Shown: in pieces, positions 7,163 through 14,719 of the stretch
Layout of the letters: each line of letters opens with the position of its first letter
Position numbering within the stretch: the first letter of the stretch is position 1
Origin: an uncultured Dehalococcoidia bacterium
GTDB lineage: Bacteria; Chloroflexota; Dehalococcoidia; Dehalococcoidales; Fen-1064
Direction of reading: 5' to 3'
DNA: 35,134 nucleotides
Assembly (NCBI GenBank): GCA_903916765.1
Contig: CAIWXV010000020.1
Coordinates: 1-35,134 of the forward strand
Made by a program: the position numbers and the translations under genes
The notes under the pieces: model-generated
What the model was told of the DNA's origin: nothing
Databases searched by the model: none
Seen by the model: the letters and a program-made list of their open reading frames with translations, nothing else

Positions 7163-8056
7163 TTAATGCGGAGACTTTCCATTTGATTTACGCTTAGTGC
7201 CGGTATCCAATAGGGCAAGTAACTCGTCGGCTTTATCCTCGTCGATTTTTCCTTTTGCTAGTGCAATGGGGATAGTTTGAAGACCGAGTTCACAATAGGT
7301 GGATAAAACGTCAGGAGCCTCTTTCTTTAGAGAATCGAGGTGTTTTTTGACAGTAACGGTATCGCCACGGGCAATGGGGCCTGTAAGACACTGAGGGATA
7401 CCGACATTAGCGATGTTATTGAGTGTTCCTTTCAATAGAGGTAGAAGTGCCTGTGTTGCTTGCTCGCGCGGGATGCCGAAGGTCTGCCACAGGTCATCTG
7501 CCAGCTTTACCAGTGTTACCAAGTAGTTGCTGGCAATTACTGCCGCCGCATGGTACATGACTTTGTCGCTGGCTTTCAGTTCAATCCAATTGCCGTTCAG
7601 GGCATCGGACATTTGTTTAAGTGTAGTCAAAAGAGGTTCCTCAGCTTCGATGGCAAAAGTCGAGCCGGGGATATTATCGATTGCCTGTTTGACACTGGCG
7701 AAGGTTTGCAATGGGTGAAAAACTCCGACATCGGTGCCCATTTGACGGGCAGGTTGCAGAATTTCAATGGAGTCGGCACCGCTACAATGCACAACACTTT
7801 GTCCTTTGTGCCATCGCAATTCGGAGGCGATAGCCGGGATGACGCTATCCGGAGTGGTGATGAAGACGAGGTCAGCAGTATCGGCTACGCATTGATTATT
7901 ATCGACTACTTTACAGTTGTCGATTGACTGAACCAGTTTTTCTGCCGAGGTACGGGTACGACTAGATACAGCGGCTACTTTGTAGCCCTGTTCATTCAGT
8001 CTCGTTGCCAGGGCGGTACCGACAGTACCGGCACCGATAATGCCGATTTTCAGCAT
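7163..8056 (-). CDS. Rossmann-fold DUF2520 protein, probable ketopantoate reductase
   Basis: Residues 1-130 are an NAD(P)-binding Rossmann domain (IGIIGAGTVGTALATRL, then SSRT where NADP enzymes bind phosphate). Residues about 130-285 are the helical DUF2520 domain (GVFHPLQTFAS, HAAAVIASNYLVTL). This is the architecture of 6-phosphogluconate-dehydrogenase-like reductases. It is the first gene of a panD-panB-panC operon that lacks panE, so the missing NADPH-dependent reduction of ketopantoate to pantoate is the obvious job. A non-PanE ketopantoate reductase named PanG has been reported in Francisella and some Firmicutes. I believe PanG belongs to this family but could not check. The ATG is preceded by GGAGGT at 8066-8071. 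Reductase fold: high confidence; substrate: inference from context. Confidence 0.85.
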   Translation of the reverse strand: MLKIGIIGAGTVGTALATRLNEQGYKVAAVSSRTRTSAEKLVQSIDNCKVVDNNQCVADTADLVFITTPDSVIPAIASELRWHKGQSVVHCSGADSIEILQPARQMGTDVGVFHPLQTFASVKQAIDNIPGSTFAIEAEEPLLTTLKQMSDALNGNWIELKASDKVMYHAAAVIASNYLVTLVKLADDLWQTFGIPREQATQALLPLLKGTLNNIANVGIPQCLTGPIARGDTVTVKKHLDSLKKEAPDVLSTYCELGLQTIPIALAKGKIDEDKADELLALLDTGTKRKSNGKSPH

Positions 8057-8176
8057 CTAATCCTGACCTCCGTAAAATATAAATGCCCTCTCCGACATAG
8101 CCTGAGAGGGCATTTTCCCACCAATTGTTCTCTTGCCGTCTCGGTCGTGTCCGATCCAAGCGACCCATTGGAACAT
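8057..8176 (-). CDS. Possible 39-codon leader ORF of the pan operon
   Basis: An ATG at 8176 (minus strand) has GGAG 9 nt upstream and opens a 39-codon frame. It ends in TAG directly abutting the ATG of the DUF2520 gene (TAGATG), and the ribosome-binding site of that gene lies inside this frame. The peptide starts MFQWVAWIGHDRDGKR and has no family I recognise. The spacing and abutting stop would suit a translated leader coupling or attenuating pan expression. The same bases also form RNA hairpins, so the open frame may be accidental. Confidence 0.3.
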   Translation of the reverse strand: MFQWVAWIGHDRDGKRTIGGKMPSQAMSERAFIFYGGQD

Positions 8177-8233
8177 TTTAATTTTCTCCGGGGTTTTCAC
8201 CCCGCAGAATTAGATAGCTTACACCTATCTTCA
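8057..8233 (-). promoter_or_regulatory. Structured 5' leader of the pan operon
   Basis: From a predicted start near 8233 the leader runs about 175 nt to the DUF2520 ATG. On the minus strand it holds AGATAG/CTATCT around a 7-nt loop (8212-8230), then CGGGG/CCCCG closed by TGAAAA (8189-8204), then a region able to pair GGTCG with CGACC. Last is an 11-bp perfect stem AATGCCCTCTC/GAGAGGGCATT (8082-8114) just before the ribosome-binding site, followed only by a weak TATATTTT. A conserved pan RNA motif is known upstream of pantothenate genes, including in Chloroflexi. This leader is a candidate member, but I could not compare it with the consensus. Confidence 0.5.
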
Positions 8234-8239
8234 CTTTTG

Positions 8240-8268
8240 ATACTAGCACTGGGAATTCAATTTGTCAA
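8240..8268 (-). promoter_or_regulatory. Sigma-70-type promoter for the pan operon
   Basis: On the minus strand there is a perfect TTGACA (8263-8268), a 17-bp spacer and TAGTAT (8240-8245). It is the best promoter match in the window and sets the start of the structured leader at about 8233. Confidence 0.75.
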
Positions 8269-8303
8269 GAGAAATAGTAGTTGTTACATCGATTTAACTC
8301 TGG

Positions 8304-8312
8304 TGATATAAT
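8304..8312 (+). promoter_or_regulatory. Extended -10 promoter for the AmrS gene
   Basis: TGATATAAT gives a TG-extended -10 with a perfect TATAAT (8307-8312). No -35 at normal spacing is seen; TTGTTA at 8281 is 20 bp away. Transcription would start near 8319, 23 nt before the GTG start. Confidence 0.45.
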
Positions 8313-8341
8313 TGTGTCAGTAAAGCTGGCTGGAGGGTAAA

Positions 8342-9364
8342 GTGCACGAGGCATTGCTTTATGGGAAGCTTCCCCACTCCGTAGTTCGATGTCATACCTG
8401 CCAGTGGCATTGCACTATCAATCCCGGCAAAACCGGCGTTTGCCGGATGTACCGGAATGAAAACGGCATCCTTTATAGTCTCAATTATGCCCTCGTCTCC
8501 TCCGGTGCCGCCGACCCTATCGAGAAAAAGCCCCTCTTCCATTTCCACCCAGGCACTCAGGTGTTTTCCCTGGGAAGCTGGGGCTGTAATTTTCATTGTA
8601 TCGATTGTCAGAACTGGGAAATCTCGATAGCTGAAGAAGTGGTGGCTAATTCGCAGAAAGTCTCACCTGAGACCGCTATCGGAATTGCTAAACGTTTTCA
8701 GTGTCAGGGGATTGCCTGGACTTATAATGAACCGTCGATGTGGTTCGAATATACCCTGGACTGTGCGAAGCTGGCAAAACAGGAAAATCTCTATACAGTC
8801 TATGTGACGAATGGTTATCTCAGCCAGGAAGCGCTGGATATTATCGGACCTTATTTGGATGCCTGGAGGGTGGATGTCAAGGGTTTCTCCGATGCTCTTT
8901 ATCATAATCTGACAAAAATAACTCATTGGCGGGGCATACTCGAAGTTGCCCAGCGTGCTAAGACGAAGTGGAATATGCATGTGGAAGTCGTGACCAATAT
9001 TATTCCCACGATGAACGATGACGACGAACAACTTCAGGGGATTGCCGTCTGGATTTATAAGGCGCTTGGTGAGGAGACTCCCTGGCATGTTACCAGGTTC
9101 CACCCCAGTTATCAGGTAGCAAATTTGCCTGCCACGCCTATGGTTACTCTGGAGCATGCTTACGATATCGGGCGTAAAGCCGGTTTAAAGTTCATTTATC
9201 TCGGTAATGTGCCCGGTCATATTAGCGAGACTACTAGCTGCTATAATTGCGGCAAGCCGGTGGTAGAGCGGTTTGGCTATCAAACGAGAATTATCGGTCT
9301 GAATGACTCCTGTTGTCAGTTCTGCGGTACTAACCTTAATTTTAGGATTCGTAGAGGAGGGTAG
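8342..9364 (+). CDS. amrS: AmmeMemoRadiSam system radical SAM enzyme
   Basis: This is a radical S-adenosylmethionine enzyme of the pyruvate-formate-lyase-activase-like class. The [4Fe-4S] cluster ligands are C82, C86 and C89 in WGCNFHCIDCQNW. An N-terminal cysteine set (CHTCQWHC, then GVCRMY) and a C-terminal set (CYNCGKP, CCQFCGTN) suggest further metal sites. At 340 residues it matches the AmrS family. The GTG start follows GGAGGG (8332-8337). The next gene, 1 bp after its stop, is a Memo-AMMECR1 fusion; this trio of domains defines the AmmeMemoRadiSam system, whose substrate and product I do not know to be established. A shared modification or radical reaction by the three domains is expected from conserved linkage only. 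Confidence 0.92.
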   Translation: MHEALLYGKLPHSVVRCHTCQWHCTINPGKTGVCRMYRNENGILYSLNYALVSSGAADPIEKKPLFHFHPGTQVFSLGSWGCNFHCIDCQNWEISIAEEVVANSQKVSPETAIGIAKRFQCQGIAWTYNEPSMWFEYTLDCAKLAKQENLYTVYVTNGYLSQEALDIIGPYLDAWRVDVKGFSDALYHNLTKITHWRGILEVAQRAKTKWNMHVEVVTNIIPTMNDDDEQLQGIAVWIYKALGEETPWHVTRFHPSYQVANLPATPMVTLEHAYDIGRKAGLKFIYLGNVPGHISETTSCYNCGKPVVERFGYQTRIIGLNDSCCQFCGTNLNFRIRRGG

Positions 9365-9365
9365 A

Positions 9366-10679
9366 ATGATTAGGAAACCTGTGGTTGACGGTCAATTTTA
9401 TCCATCTTCGGCGGAAGAGCTGAAAGAGATGATTCACGGAATGGTCGATGAAAAAATTACCAAAGAGGATGTAATCGGATATTATGCTCCCCACGCCGGA
9501 TATATCTATTCCGGGCTGGTAGTCGGAGCAACTATATCACATGTTAAACTCAAGGATACATTTATTATTATGGGTCCATCTCATACCGGTATGGGTGAAC
9601 CATTCAGTATTATGACGGCAGGAAAGTGGCAGACACCTCTGGGAGATATTGAAATCGATTCGGAACTAGCTAAAGCTATTATTGCTAATTCCAGTTATCT
9701 CAAAGAAGATTCTTTAGCTCATCTTCAGGAACACTCCATCGAGGTCCAGTTGCCGTTCATTCAATATTTCAAATCGGATTTCAAATTTGTGCCTATTGTT
9801 CTGTCACATGCCGATGCTTCTGTGTACCGGAATATCGGAAAAGCGATTGCTAAAGCCACCAAGGATTCCGGTAAAGAAGTGGTGCTGGTGGCTTCCGGTG
9901 ATATGAATCACTACGAATCGCAGAAAATAACGCGTACTAAGGATCAGCAGGCGATCGAGTCCATTTTGAAATTGGAGCCGGGTGAGTTATTGGAGCGTGT
10001 GAAGGAATTCAATATTTCGATGTGCGGCTATGGGACTGCCGCCTGCCTGATTTACGCTGCCAAAGAATTAGGTGCTAGCAAAGCGGAACTGGTCAAATAC
10101 CAGACCAGTGGCGATGTTGTCGGCGATTATTCCAGTGTGGTAGGTTATGCCGGTATTCTGATAGTGAATAAAAAAGAATCCCCGCAGGTCAAACTGGCGA
10201 GAGAGACAATCGAGGGTTATATCAGGAGTAGCAAACTTCCTGCTCTAAAAACAATTCCTTCTGAGATGAAGGGTAAAGCGGGAGTGTTTGTTTCTTTACA
10301 TAAGGGTGATGAACTACGTGGTTGTATCGGCACGATTGAACCGTCCGAAGATAATATTGCACAGGAGATTATGCAAAATGCCATCAGTGCCGCTACCAGA
10401 GACCCGCGCTTCTTCCCTGTGACTGCAGATGAGTTTCCCCTGTTAGATTACAGTGTCGATGTTTTGACAGAACCTGAGCCAATCAATAGTGAAAGAGACT
10501 TAGACCCGAAGAAATACGGAGCGATTGTCGAGGCAGGTTGGAGAAGGGGACTTTTGTTGCCTGACCTTGAAGGTGTGGACACGGTGGAACGACAGCTTGA
10601 AGTTTGCCGTATGAAGGCGGACATCGAGCCTGATGAGCCGGTAAAACTCTACCGTTTTGAAGTCAAGAGATATAAATGA
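9366..10679 (+). CDS. Memo-AMMECR1 fusion protein (AmmeMemoRadiSam proteins B and A)
   Basis: Residues about 1-265 are a Memo-like domain related to extradiol dioxygenases, with candidate metal or active-site residues in APHAGYIYSG (His43), GPSHTG, QEHSIEVQLP, SGDMNHY and CGYG. Residues about 275-437 are an AMMECR1 domain carrying its hallmark LRGCIGTIEP and ATRDPRFFPV. The two are separate genes in many genomes and fused here. The ATG at 9366 is chosen because GAGGAGG precedes it and it lies 1 bp after the AmrS stop; an upstream in-frame start at 9303 would overlap AmrS by 62 bp. Eukaryotic MEMO1 has been linked to metal binding and redox, but the bacterial function is not known to me. Co-transcription with AmrS supports one pathway. 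Confidence 0.93.
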   Translation: MIRKPVVDGQFYPSSAEELKEMIHGMVDEKITKEDVIGYYAPHAGYIYSGLVVGATISHVKLKDTFIIMGPSHTGMGEPFSIMTAGKWQTPLGDIEIDSELAKAIIANSSYLKEDSLAHLQEHSIEVQLPFIQYFKSDFKFVPIVLSHADASVYRNIGKAIAKATKDSGKEVVLVASGDMNHYESQKITRTKDQQAIESILKLEPGELLERVKEFNISMCGYGTAACLIYAAKELGASKAELVKYQTSGDVVGDYSSVVGYAGILIVNKKESPQVKLARETIEGYIRSSKLPALKTIPSEMKGKAGVFVSLHKGDELRGCIGTIEPSEDNIAQEIMQNAISAATRDPRFFPVTADEFPLLDYSVDVLTEPEPINSERDLDPKKYGAIVEAGWRRGLLLPDLEGVDTVERQLEVCRMKADIEPDEPVKLYRFEVKRYK

Positions 10680-10691
10680 CACTATTGTGTC

Positions 10692-10712
10692 ATTCCGATG
10701 TAAATCGGGATC
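10692..10712. repeat. Short TCATTCC-type hairpin repeat
   Basis: ATTCCGAT and ATCGGGAT pair around GTAA with one mismatch, followed by CCAGGAG. This is the common intergenic form in which TCATTCC, a hairpin and ATCCAG appear in order. It opens the 262-bp gap between the Memo-AMMECR1 gene and rarA. That gap also holds a weak GGGAT/ATCCC pair (10760-10783) and the larger palindrome at 10794-10870, but no ORF I would call. Confidence 0.45.
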
Positions 10713-10793
10713 CAGGAGTCAAGAGGGGACATGAAAACCCTGAATGAAGGCAAGAAGTCGGGATTGTTAGGAGTAAAAATCCCTATCGATAAT

Positions 10794-10870
10794 GTTATAC
10801 TGAGCGAAGCGAACGTATCTCGGGGTTGATAGGGAACGAGATTCTTCATTACATTCAGAATGATAATAAC
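10794..10870. repeat. GTCATTCTGA family inverted repeat, copy A
   Basis: This is an imperfect palindrome of about 77 bp. Read on the minus strand it starts near ATCATTCTGAATG, passes GAAGAATCTCG and returns through CGAGATACGTTCGCTTCGCT to CAGTATAAC. Its arms match copy B at 30164-30232 almost base for base while the loops differ, as expected of a dispersed element under arm constraint. It has no coding capacity. Confidence 0.7.
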
Positions 10871-10941
10871 ACTAGTCGGCAGGCCAGTAATCGTGAATAG
10901 TACTACTATAATTAATCACTTTCGCACATTGGGAAAATTCA

Positions 10942-12297
10942 ATGGACATGTTTGAAAAGCAGTTTGAAGAATTGAAGAAGAAAGAGGCACCGCTGGCGGC
11001 AAGAATGCGTCCGACCACGCTTGGAGAATTTGTCGGACAGGAGCATCTGGTCGGCTCAGACCGTGTTTTCAGGAAGGCGATTGAATCCGGCCAATTACCT
11101 TCGATGGTACTCTGGGGGCCGCCCGGTAGTGGCAAGACTACCTTGGCTTTTATCATTGCCAATACCACGTCGTCTCATTTCAGTTCCGTCAGCGCCGTGA
11201 CCGCCGGCGTAGCCGATTTGCGCCGTATTATCGAAGAAGCAAAAGAACGCAGGAAGTTGTACCAGCAGAAGACTATTCTTTTCATCGATGAGATCCATCG
11301 TTTCAATAAGGCCCAGCAGGATGCCGTCCTACCTTTTGTTGAAGACGGCACCATCACGCTGATTGGTGCTACTACCGAAAACCCGTCTTTTGAAGTCATT
11401 TCGCCGTTGCTATCGCGTGCCCGTGTTTTCACGCTAAAACCGCTCGCTGAAGATGAAATCGGTGTCATTGTCCATCGGGCATTGCAGGATAAGGAAAAGG
11501 GTCTGGGCAATATCAAAGTTGAGATTGAAGATGATGCCCTCCAACAGTTGATTACGGTGTCGAATAGCGATGCCCGTATTGCTCTCAATACTCTGGAACT
11601 GGCGGTAATGACCACTCCTCCCGATAGAGAAGGCTTGCGTCATATCACTTTGCCAATTATCGAAGATGCACTGCAACACCGGGCTTTGCTTTATGACAGG
11701 GCAGGGGAACAACATTATGATTTGATTTCGGCACTGCATAAGTCTTTGCGTGATTCCGACCCGGACGCATCTCTTTACTGGCTAGCGAGGATGTTGGAAG
11801 CCGGGGAAGACCCGCTCTATATCGCCCGCCGACTTGTCCGTGCTGCTTCGGAAGATATCGGTATGGCTGATCCTCAAGCGTTGGTGGTGGCGATGGCAGC
11901 GCAACAGGCAGTCCATTTCATTGGCGTGCCGGAAGGTAATCTGGCTCTGGCGGAAGCAGCGGTCTATCTGGCAACGGCTCCCAAAAGTAATTCTCTCTAT
12001 ACTGCTTACTCCAGTGTTCAGAGTGAGGTGAAACACGGCAAAAACGAGCCGGTGCCTCTTCATCTGCGGAATGCAGTAACTAAACTGATGAAAGATGTCG
12101 GCTACGGTAAAGACTATAAGTACGCCCATAATTTCCCGGGGCATGTTGTCGAACAACAGGATTTACCGGATTCATTGAAGGGCAAGCGGTTCTATTTCCC
12201 CGGCGAAATGGGTTATGAAAGACAAGTTACCGACCGACTTAAAACCTGGCGCACTATCAAGAAGACCGGTAACGACAACAAACAAAAGCTCGATTGA
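10942..12297 (+). CDS. rarA: Replication-associated recombination protein A (RarA/MgsA AAA+ ATPase)
   Basis: This clamp-loader-like AAA+ ATPase acts at stalled replication forks. Walker A is GPPGSGKT (residues 59-66) and Walker B is ILFIDEIHRF. The sensor region GATTENPSFEV and the arginine-finger segment LLSRARVF are also present. The C-terminal tetramerisation part carries the family blocks DSDPDASLYWLARMLEAGEDP, RRLVRAASEDIG and YKYAHNFPGHV. At 451 residues it is full length. The ATG at 10942 has a weak GGGA upstream, and an in-frame ATG two codons later is possible. A TATAAT at 10907-10912 may be its -10, although the -35 is poor. It stands alone between two repeat-rich gaps. Confidence 0.95.
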   Translation: MDMFEKQFEELKKKEAPLAARMRPTTLGEFVGQEHLVGSDRVFRKAIESGQLPSMVLWGPPGSGKTTLAFIIANTTSSHFSSVSAVTAGVADLRRIIEEAKERRKLYQQKTILFIDEIHRFNKAQQDAVLPFVEDGTITLIGATTENPSFEVISPLLSRARVFTLKPLAEDEIGVIVHRALQDKEKGLGNIKVEIEDDALQQLITVSNSDARIALNTLELAVMTTPPDREGLRHITLPIIEDALQHRALLYDRAGEQHYDLISALHKSLRDSDPDASLYWLARMLEAGEDPLYIARRLVRAASEDIGMADPQALVVAMAAQQAVHFIGVPEGNLALAEAAVYLATAPKSNSLYTAYSSVQSEVKHGKNEPVPLHLRNAVTKLMKDVGYGKDYKYAHNFPGHVVEQQDLPDSLKGKRFYFPGEMGYERQVTDRLKTWRTIKKTGNDNKQKLD

Positions 12298-12308
12298 ATC
12301 CCCGTCTC

Positions 12309-12363
12309 ATTCCGTGACTGACACGGAATCTATAACACCCGTTTCCACCCCGACGAAAGTCGG
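12309..12363. repeat. Pair of short hairpins downstream of rarA
   Basis: ATTCCGTG (12309-12316) pairs perfectly with CACGGAAT (12322-12329). CCCGAC (12348-12353) pairs with GTCGGG (12358-12363) around a GAAA tetraloop. Neither is followed by a T run, so they look like intergenic repeat units of the TCATTCC type, not a classical terminator, though they could protect the rarA mRNA 3' end. Confidence 0.5.
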
Positions 12364-12393
12364 GAGCCAGTTATGAGTATCAGTCTTCTGACC

Positions 12394-12422
12394 TTGATTC
12401 GTTTATGAACTAGCGATATAAT
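12394..12422 (+). promoter_or_regulatory. Sigma-70-type promoter for the two-component operon
   Basis: TTGATT (12394-12399), a 17-bp spacer and TATAAT (12417-12422) place transcription start at about 12428-12431. That is on or next to the GTG chosen as start of the response regulator, implying a leaderless mRNA. Confidence 0.65.
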
Positions 12423-12430
12423 TGATGTTC

Positions 12431-13096
12431 GTGGATAAGATAAGAATTCTGCTGGCGGAAGACCATGTCATTGTGCGTGAGGGTACTCGTGAGTTGGTAC
12501 AACATGAAGATGATATGGAAGTCGTCGGTGAATCGGGTGACGGCGAAGAAGCTGTTCAGTTTGCAATTCAAACGAAACCGGATGTCATTATTATGGACAT
12601 CACTATGCCGAAGCTCAATGGCATCGAAGCTACCAAGCGTATTAAATCACTTCTCCCACTTACGGCTATTCTGATTCTGACAGCCTATGATAACGACCAG
12701 TATGTTTCGGCGCTTCTGGAGGCAGGTGCAGCTGGTTATCTCCTCAAAAATGTGAAAGGCAGAGAATTGATCGATGCTGTGCGTGCTGTTCATGCCGGCG
12801 AATCGGTGCTTCACCCTAAAATCGCCCGCAAGGTGCTGAATCGTTTTGCTGTATCCGGTGTGAAACAGGAACCGGAATCGGCTACCAGTATTCTTAGTGA
12901 ACGGGAGCTGGAAGTACTGAAGCTGGCTGCTAAAGGTTTGAGCAATCGGGAAATCGCTAAAAAACTTTTCCTCAGTGTCCGTACTGTTCAGGCTCACCTG
13001 GGGAATGTTTTCAATAAACTCGACATCGGTTCCAGAACAGAAGCGATTCTTTACGGATTGAAAAAGGGCTGGTTTTCGATAGATGACCTGTCCTGA
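12431..13096 (+). CDS. NarL/FixJ-family response regulator
   Basis: A receiver domain (residues about 1-118 from this start) has the acidic pocket LLAEDH and the phosphoacceptor aspartate in IIMDITMP (Asp56), with the conserved Thr in ILTAYD and Lys in LLKN. A LuxR-type HTH follows at about 147-212 (LSERELEVLKLAAKGLSNREIA). It is a transcription regulator activated by the histidine kinase 22 bp downstream. Upstream TTG/ATG codons at 12422 and 12425 are rejected because they lie in or just after the -10 box. GTG 12431 gives MDKIRILLAEDH, the usual family N terminus, but has no Shine-Dalgarno, consistent with leaderless translation. Its targets are unknown. Confidence 0.93.
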   Translation: MDKIRILLAEDHVIVREGTRELVQHEDDMEVVGESGDGEEAVQFAIQTKPDVIIMDITMPKLNGIEATKRIKSLLPLTAILILTAYDNDQYVSALLEAGAAGYLLKNVKGRELIDAVRAVHAGESVLHPKIARKVLNRFAVSGVKQEPESATSILSERELEVLKLAAKGLSNREIAKKLFLSVRTVQAHLGNVFNKLDIGSRTEAILYGLKKGWFSIDDLS

Positions 13097-13118
13097 ATCT
13101 CCGGTTGCTTAAGGGTAA

Positions 13119-14516
13119 ATGATGTCTCGTAAGTTTTTTGCCGGGGTACGTAAGGTTGTCCTGAATATCCATTTCTGGATATTATCGGCTATTTTTATTG
13201 TCCTTGCTGTTTTTTACTACTCCTTTTCTCTCGATGGTTCTGCATCTGCCGGCTTGACGATCAGTGCCTTCGGCAGGATTTTACTGCTTTTGCCAATGGC
13301 TTATTCAGCTATCGTTTTCGGTATCAGGGGTGGCATCATTTCTATGATTGTCTCACTTGCTATTATGTTGCCGCGGGCGTTTTTCACCAACCAATATCGT
13401 GTGCTTACTCTCTTTGAAATTGCGGGTGTAACGCTGGTGGGTATTATGTTTAATTTATGGATTGAAGGCTTGCAGAGAGAGAAAAAGCGAACTTTGCAAT
13501 TGGAAAGAAATTATCGTGAATTATTCGAGAAAGCGCATGATGCTATCTGGGTTCACGATGTGGAAGGCAATATCATTACTGCTAATGAAGCTACCTCTGT
13601 GATGTGTGGCTACAAACTGGAAGATTTGATAGGCATGAATGTTAAAACTTTTGTGAGTGAGGATAGTTTGAAAATAGCCGATGACATCAGACGGAGATTG
13701 CTTTCCGGACAAACCATGGCACAACCGTATGAACAGAAGTTGATTAAGAGCGATGGCACTGAAGTGAATCTGATGTTGACCACCAGCCTGATTAAACAGG
13801 ACAATCAAACAAAAACCTTTCAGCATATTGCCAGGGATGTTACCGAACAAAAGAAGATGGATGCAGAATTACGGTTCTATGTTCAGCAAATCACCAAGGC
13901 ACAGGAGGAGGAGCGCAAAAGAATTGCCCGCGAGCTTCATGATGATACCGTCCAATCTCTGGTAGTCATATCGCGTCAATTGGATAAACTGGCTTCGGCT
14001 CAGCCACCTTTGATGAGTGATACTACCCCTCTCGAAGATTTAGGTGGGCAAATTGATTCTATTCTGGATGGTGTGCGGCGTTTCAGTCAAGACTTGCGTC
14101 CTTCGATTATAGATGACCTGGGATTGATTCCTGCCTTGAGATGGCTGGCATCCGACCTCAAAGAGCATTTTAATATCTCCGTCGATATCGAAATAGTTGG
14201 TGTTGAGCGGCGGTTCCCTCCGGAGATTGAGCTGCTGCTTTTCCGTATTGCTCAAGAGGCATTGCGTAATGTTTGGCGCCATTCCAGTGCATCTTCTGCA
14301 TGGGTAGCCATAGAATTCAGTGAGAGGAAAACTCTTTTGACTGTCAGAGATAACGGTAAAGGCTTCAAATTACAGGATAGACTCGGTAACCTGTCTGAGG
14401 TTGCCAAGCTGGGACTAGCCGGAATGGCAGAACGGGCAAAGTTGATGGGAGGTGAATTACGTATCACTTCCGAGTCCGGAAAGGGTACTGTAGTTAATGT
14501 GGAAGTGCCGGTTTAA
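13119..14516 (+). CDS. PAS-domain sensor histidine kinase (NarX/DegS-type)
   Basis: This inner-membrane sensor partners the response regulator just upstream. Roughly residues 14-112 form four membrane-spanning helices with little periplasmic sequence, suggesting a membrane-internal or cytoplasmic signal. A PAS domain spans about 128-246 (LFEKAHDAIWVHDVEGNIITANEA). The HisKA_3 dimerisation box EERKRIARELHDD places the phosphorylated histidine at His274, and the ATPase domain shows ALRNVWRHS, DNGKGF and LGLAGMAERA. At 465 residues it is complete. The start is one of two adjacent ATGs behind AAGGG. No heme or iron-sulfur motif is visible in the PAS domain, so the stimulus cannot be assigned. Confidence 0.94.
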   Translation: MMSRKFFAGVRKVVLNIHFWILSAIFIVLAVFYYSFSLDGSASAGLTISAFGRILLLLPMAYSAIVFGIRGGIISMIVSLAIMLPRAFFTNQYRVLTLFEIAGVTLVGIMFNLWIEGLQREKKRTLQLERNYRELFEKAHDAIWVHDVEGNIITANEATSVMCGYKLEDLIGMNVKTFVSEDSLKIADDIRRRLLSGQTMAQPYEQKLIKSDGTEVNLMLTTSLIKQDNQTKTFQHIARDVTEQKKMDAELRFYVQQITKAQEEERKRIARELHDDTVQSLVVISRQLDKLASAQPPLMSDTTPLEDLGGQIDSILDGVRRFSQDLRPSIIDDLGLIPALRWLASDLKEHFNISVDIEIVGVERRFPPEIELLLFRIAQEALRNVWRHSSASSAWVAIEFSERKTLLTVRDNGKGFKLQDRLGNLSEVAKLGLAGMAERAKLMGGELRITSESGKGTVVNVEVPV

Positions 14517-14581
14517 ACATTGGAGAAAATTAGGTATTTAGGCTAATTTATAGTCATTTGTGTTAGGTGTAAACTATTAAT

Positions 14582-14611
14582 TTGAGCGTGCATAATAGGT
14601 ATTAATATAAT
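14582..14611 (+). promoter_or_regulatory. Candidate promoter before the 57-residue membrane protein
   Basis: TTGAGC (14582-14587), an 18-bp spacer and TATAAT (14606-14611) would start a transcript near 14618, with about 100 nt of leader before the ATG at 14720. The 203-bp gap after the kinase gene is otherwise AT-rich with no ORF or clear terminator. Confidence 0.5.
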
Positions 14612-14719
14612 TGGTAAATACCTTCTCTGGCAGAAGCCCGAAATATTTCTCAAGAGTTAGTATTTGAGTGAGGGATATTTAGTGCTATTATTAGAAATAA
14701 CAGAAAGACGGAGGCATAA

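Noticed and set aside
8057..8233. T-box or other named riboswitch in the pan leader
   Set aside because: No T-box antiterminator sequence (AGGGTGGNACCGCG-like) or other consensus I can recall is visible. Only a generic structured-leader call is justified, with the pan motif as a suggestion.
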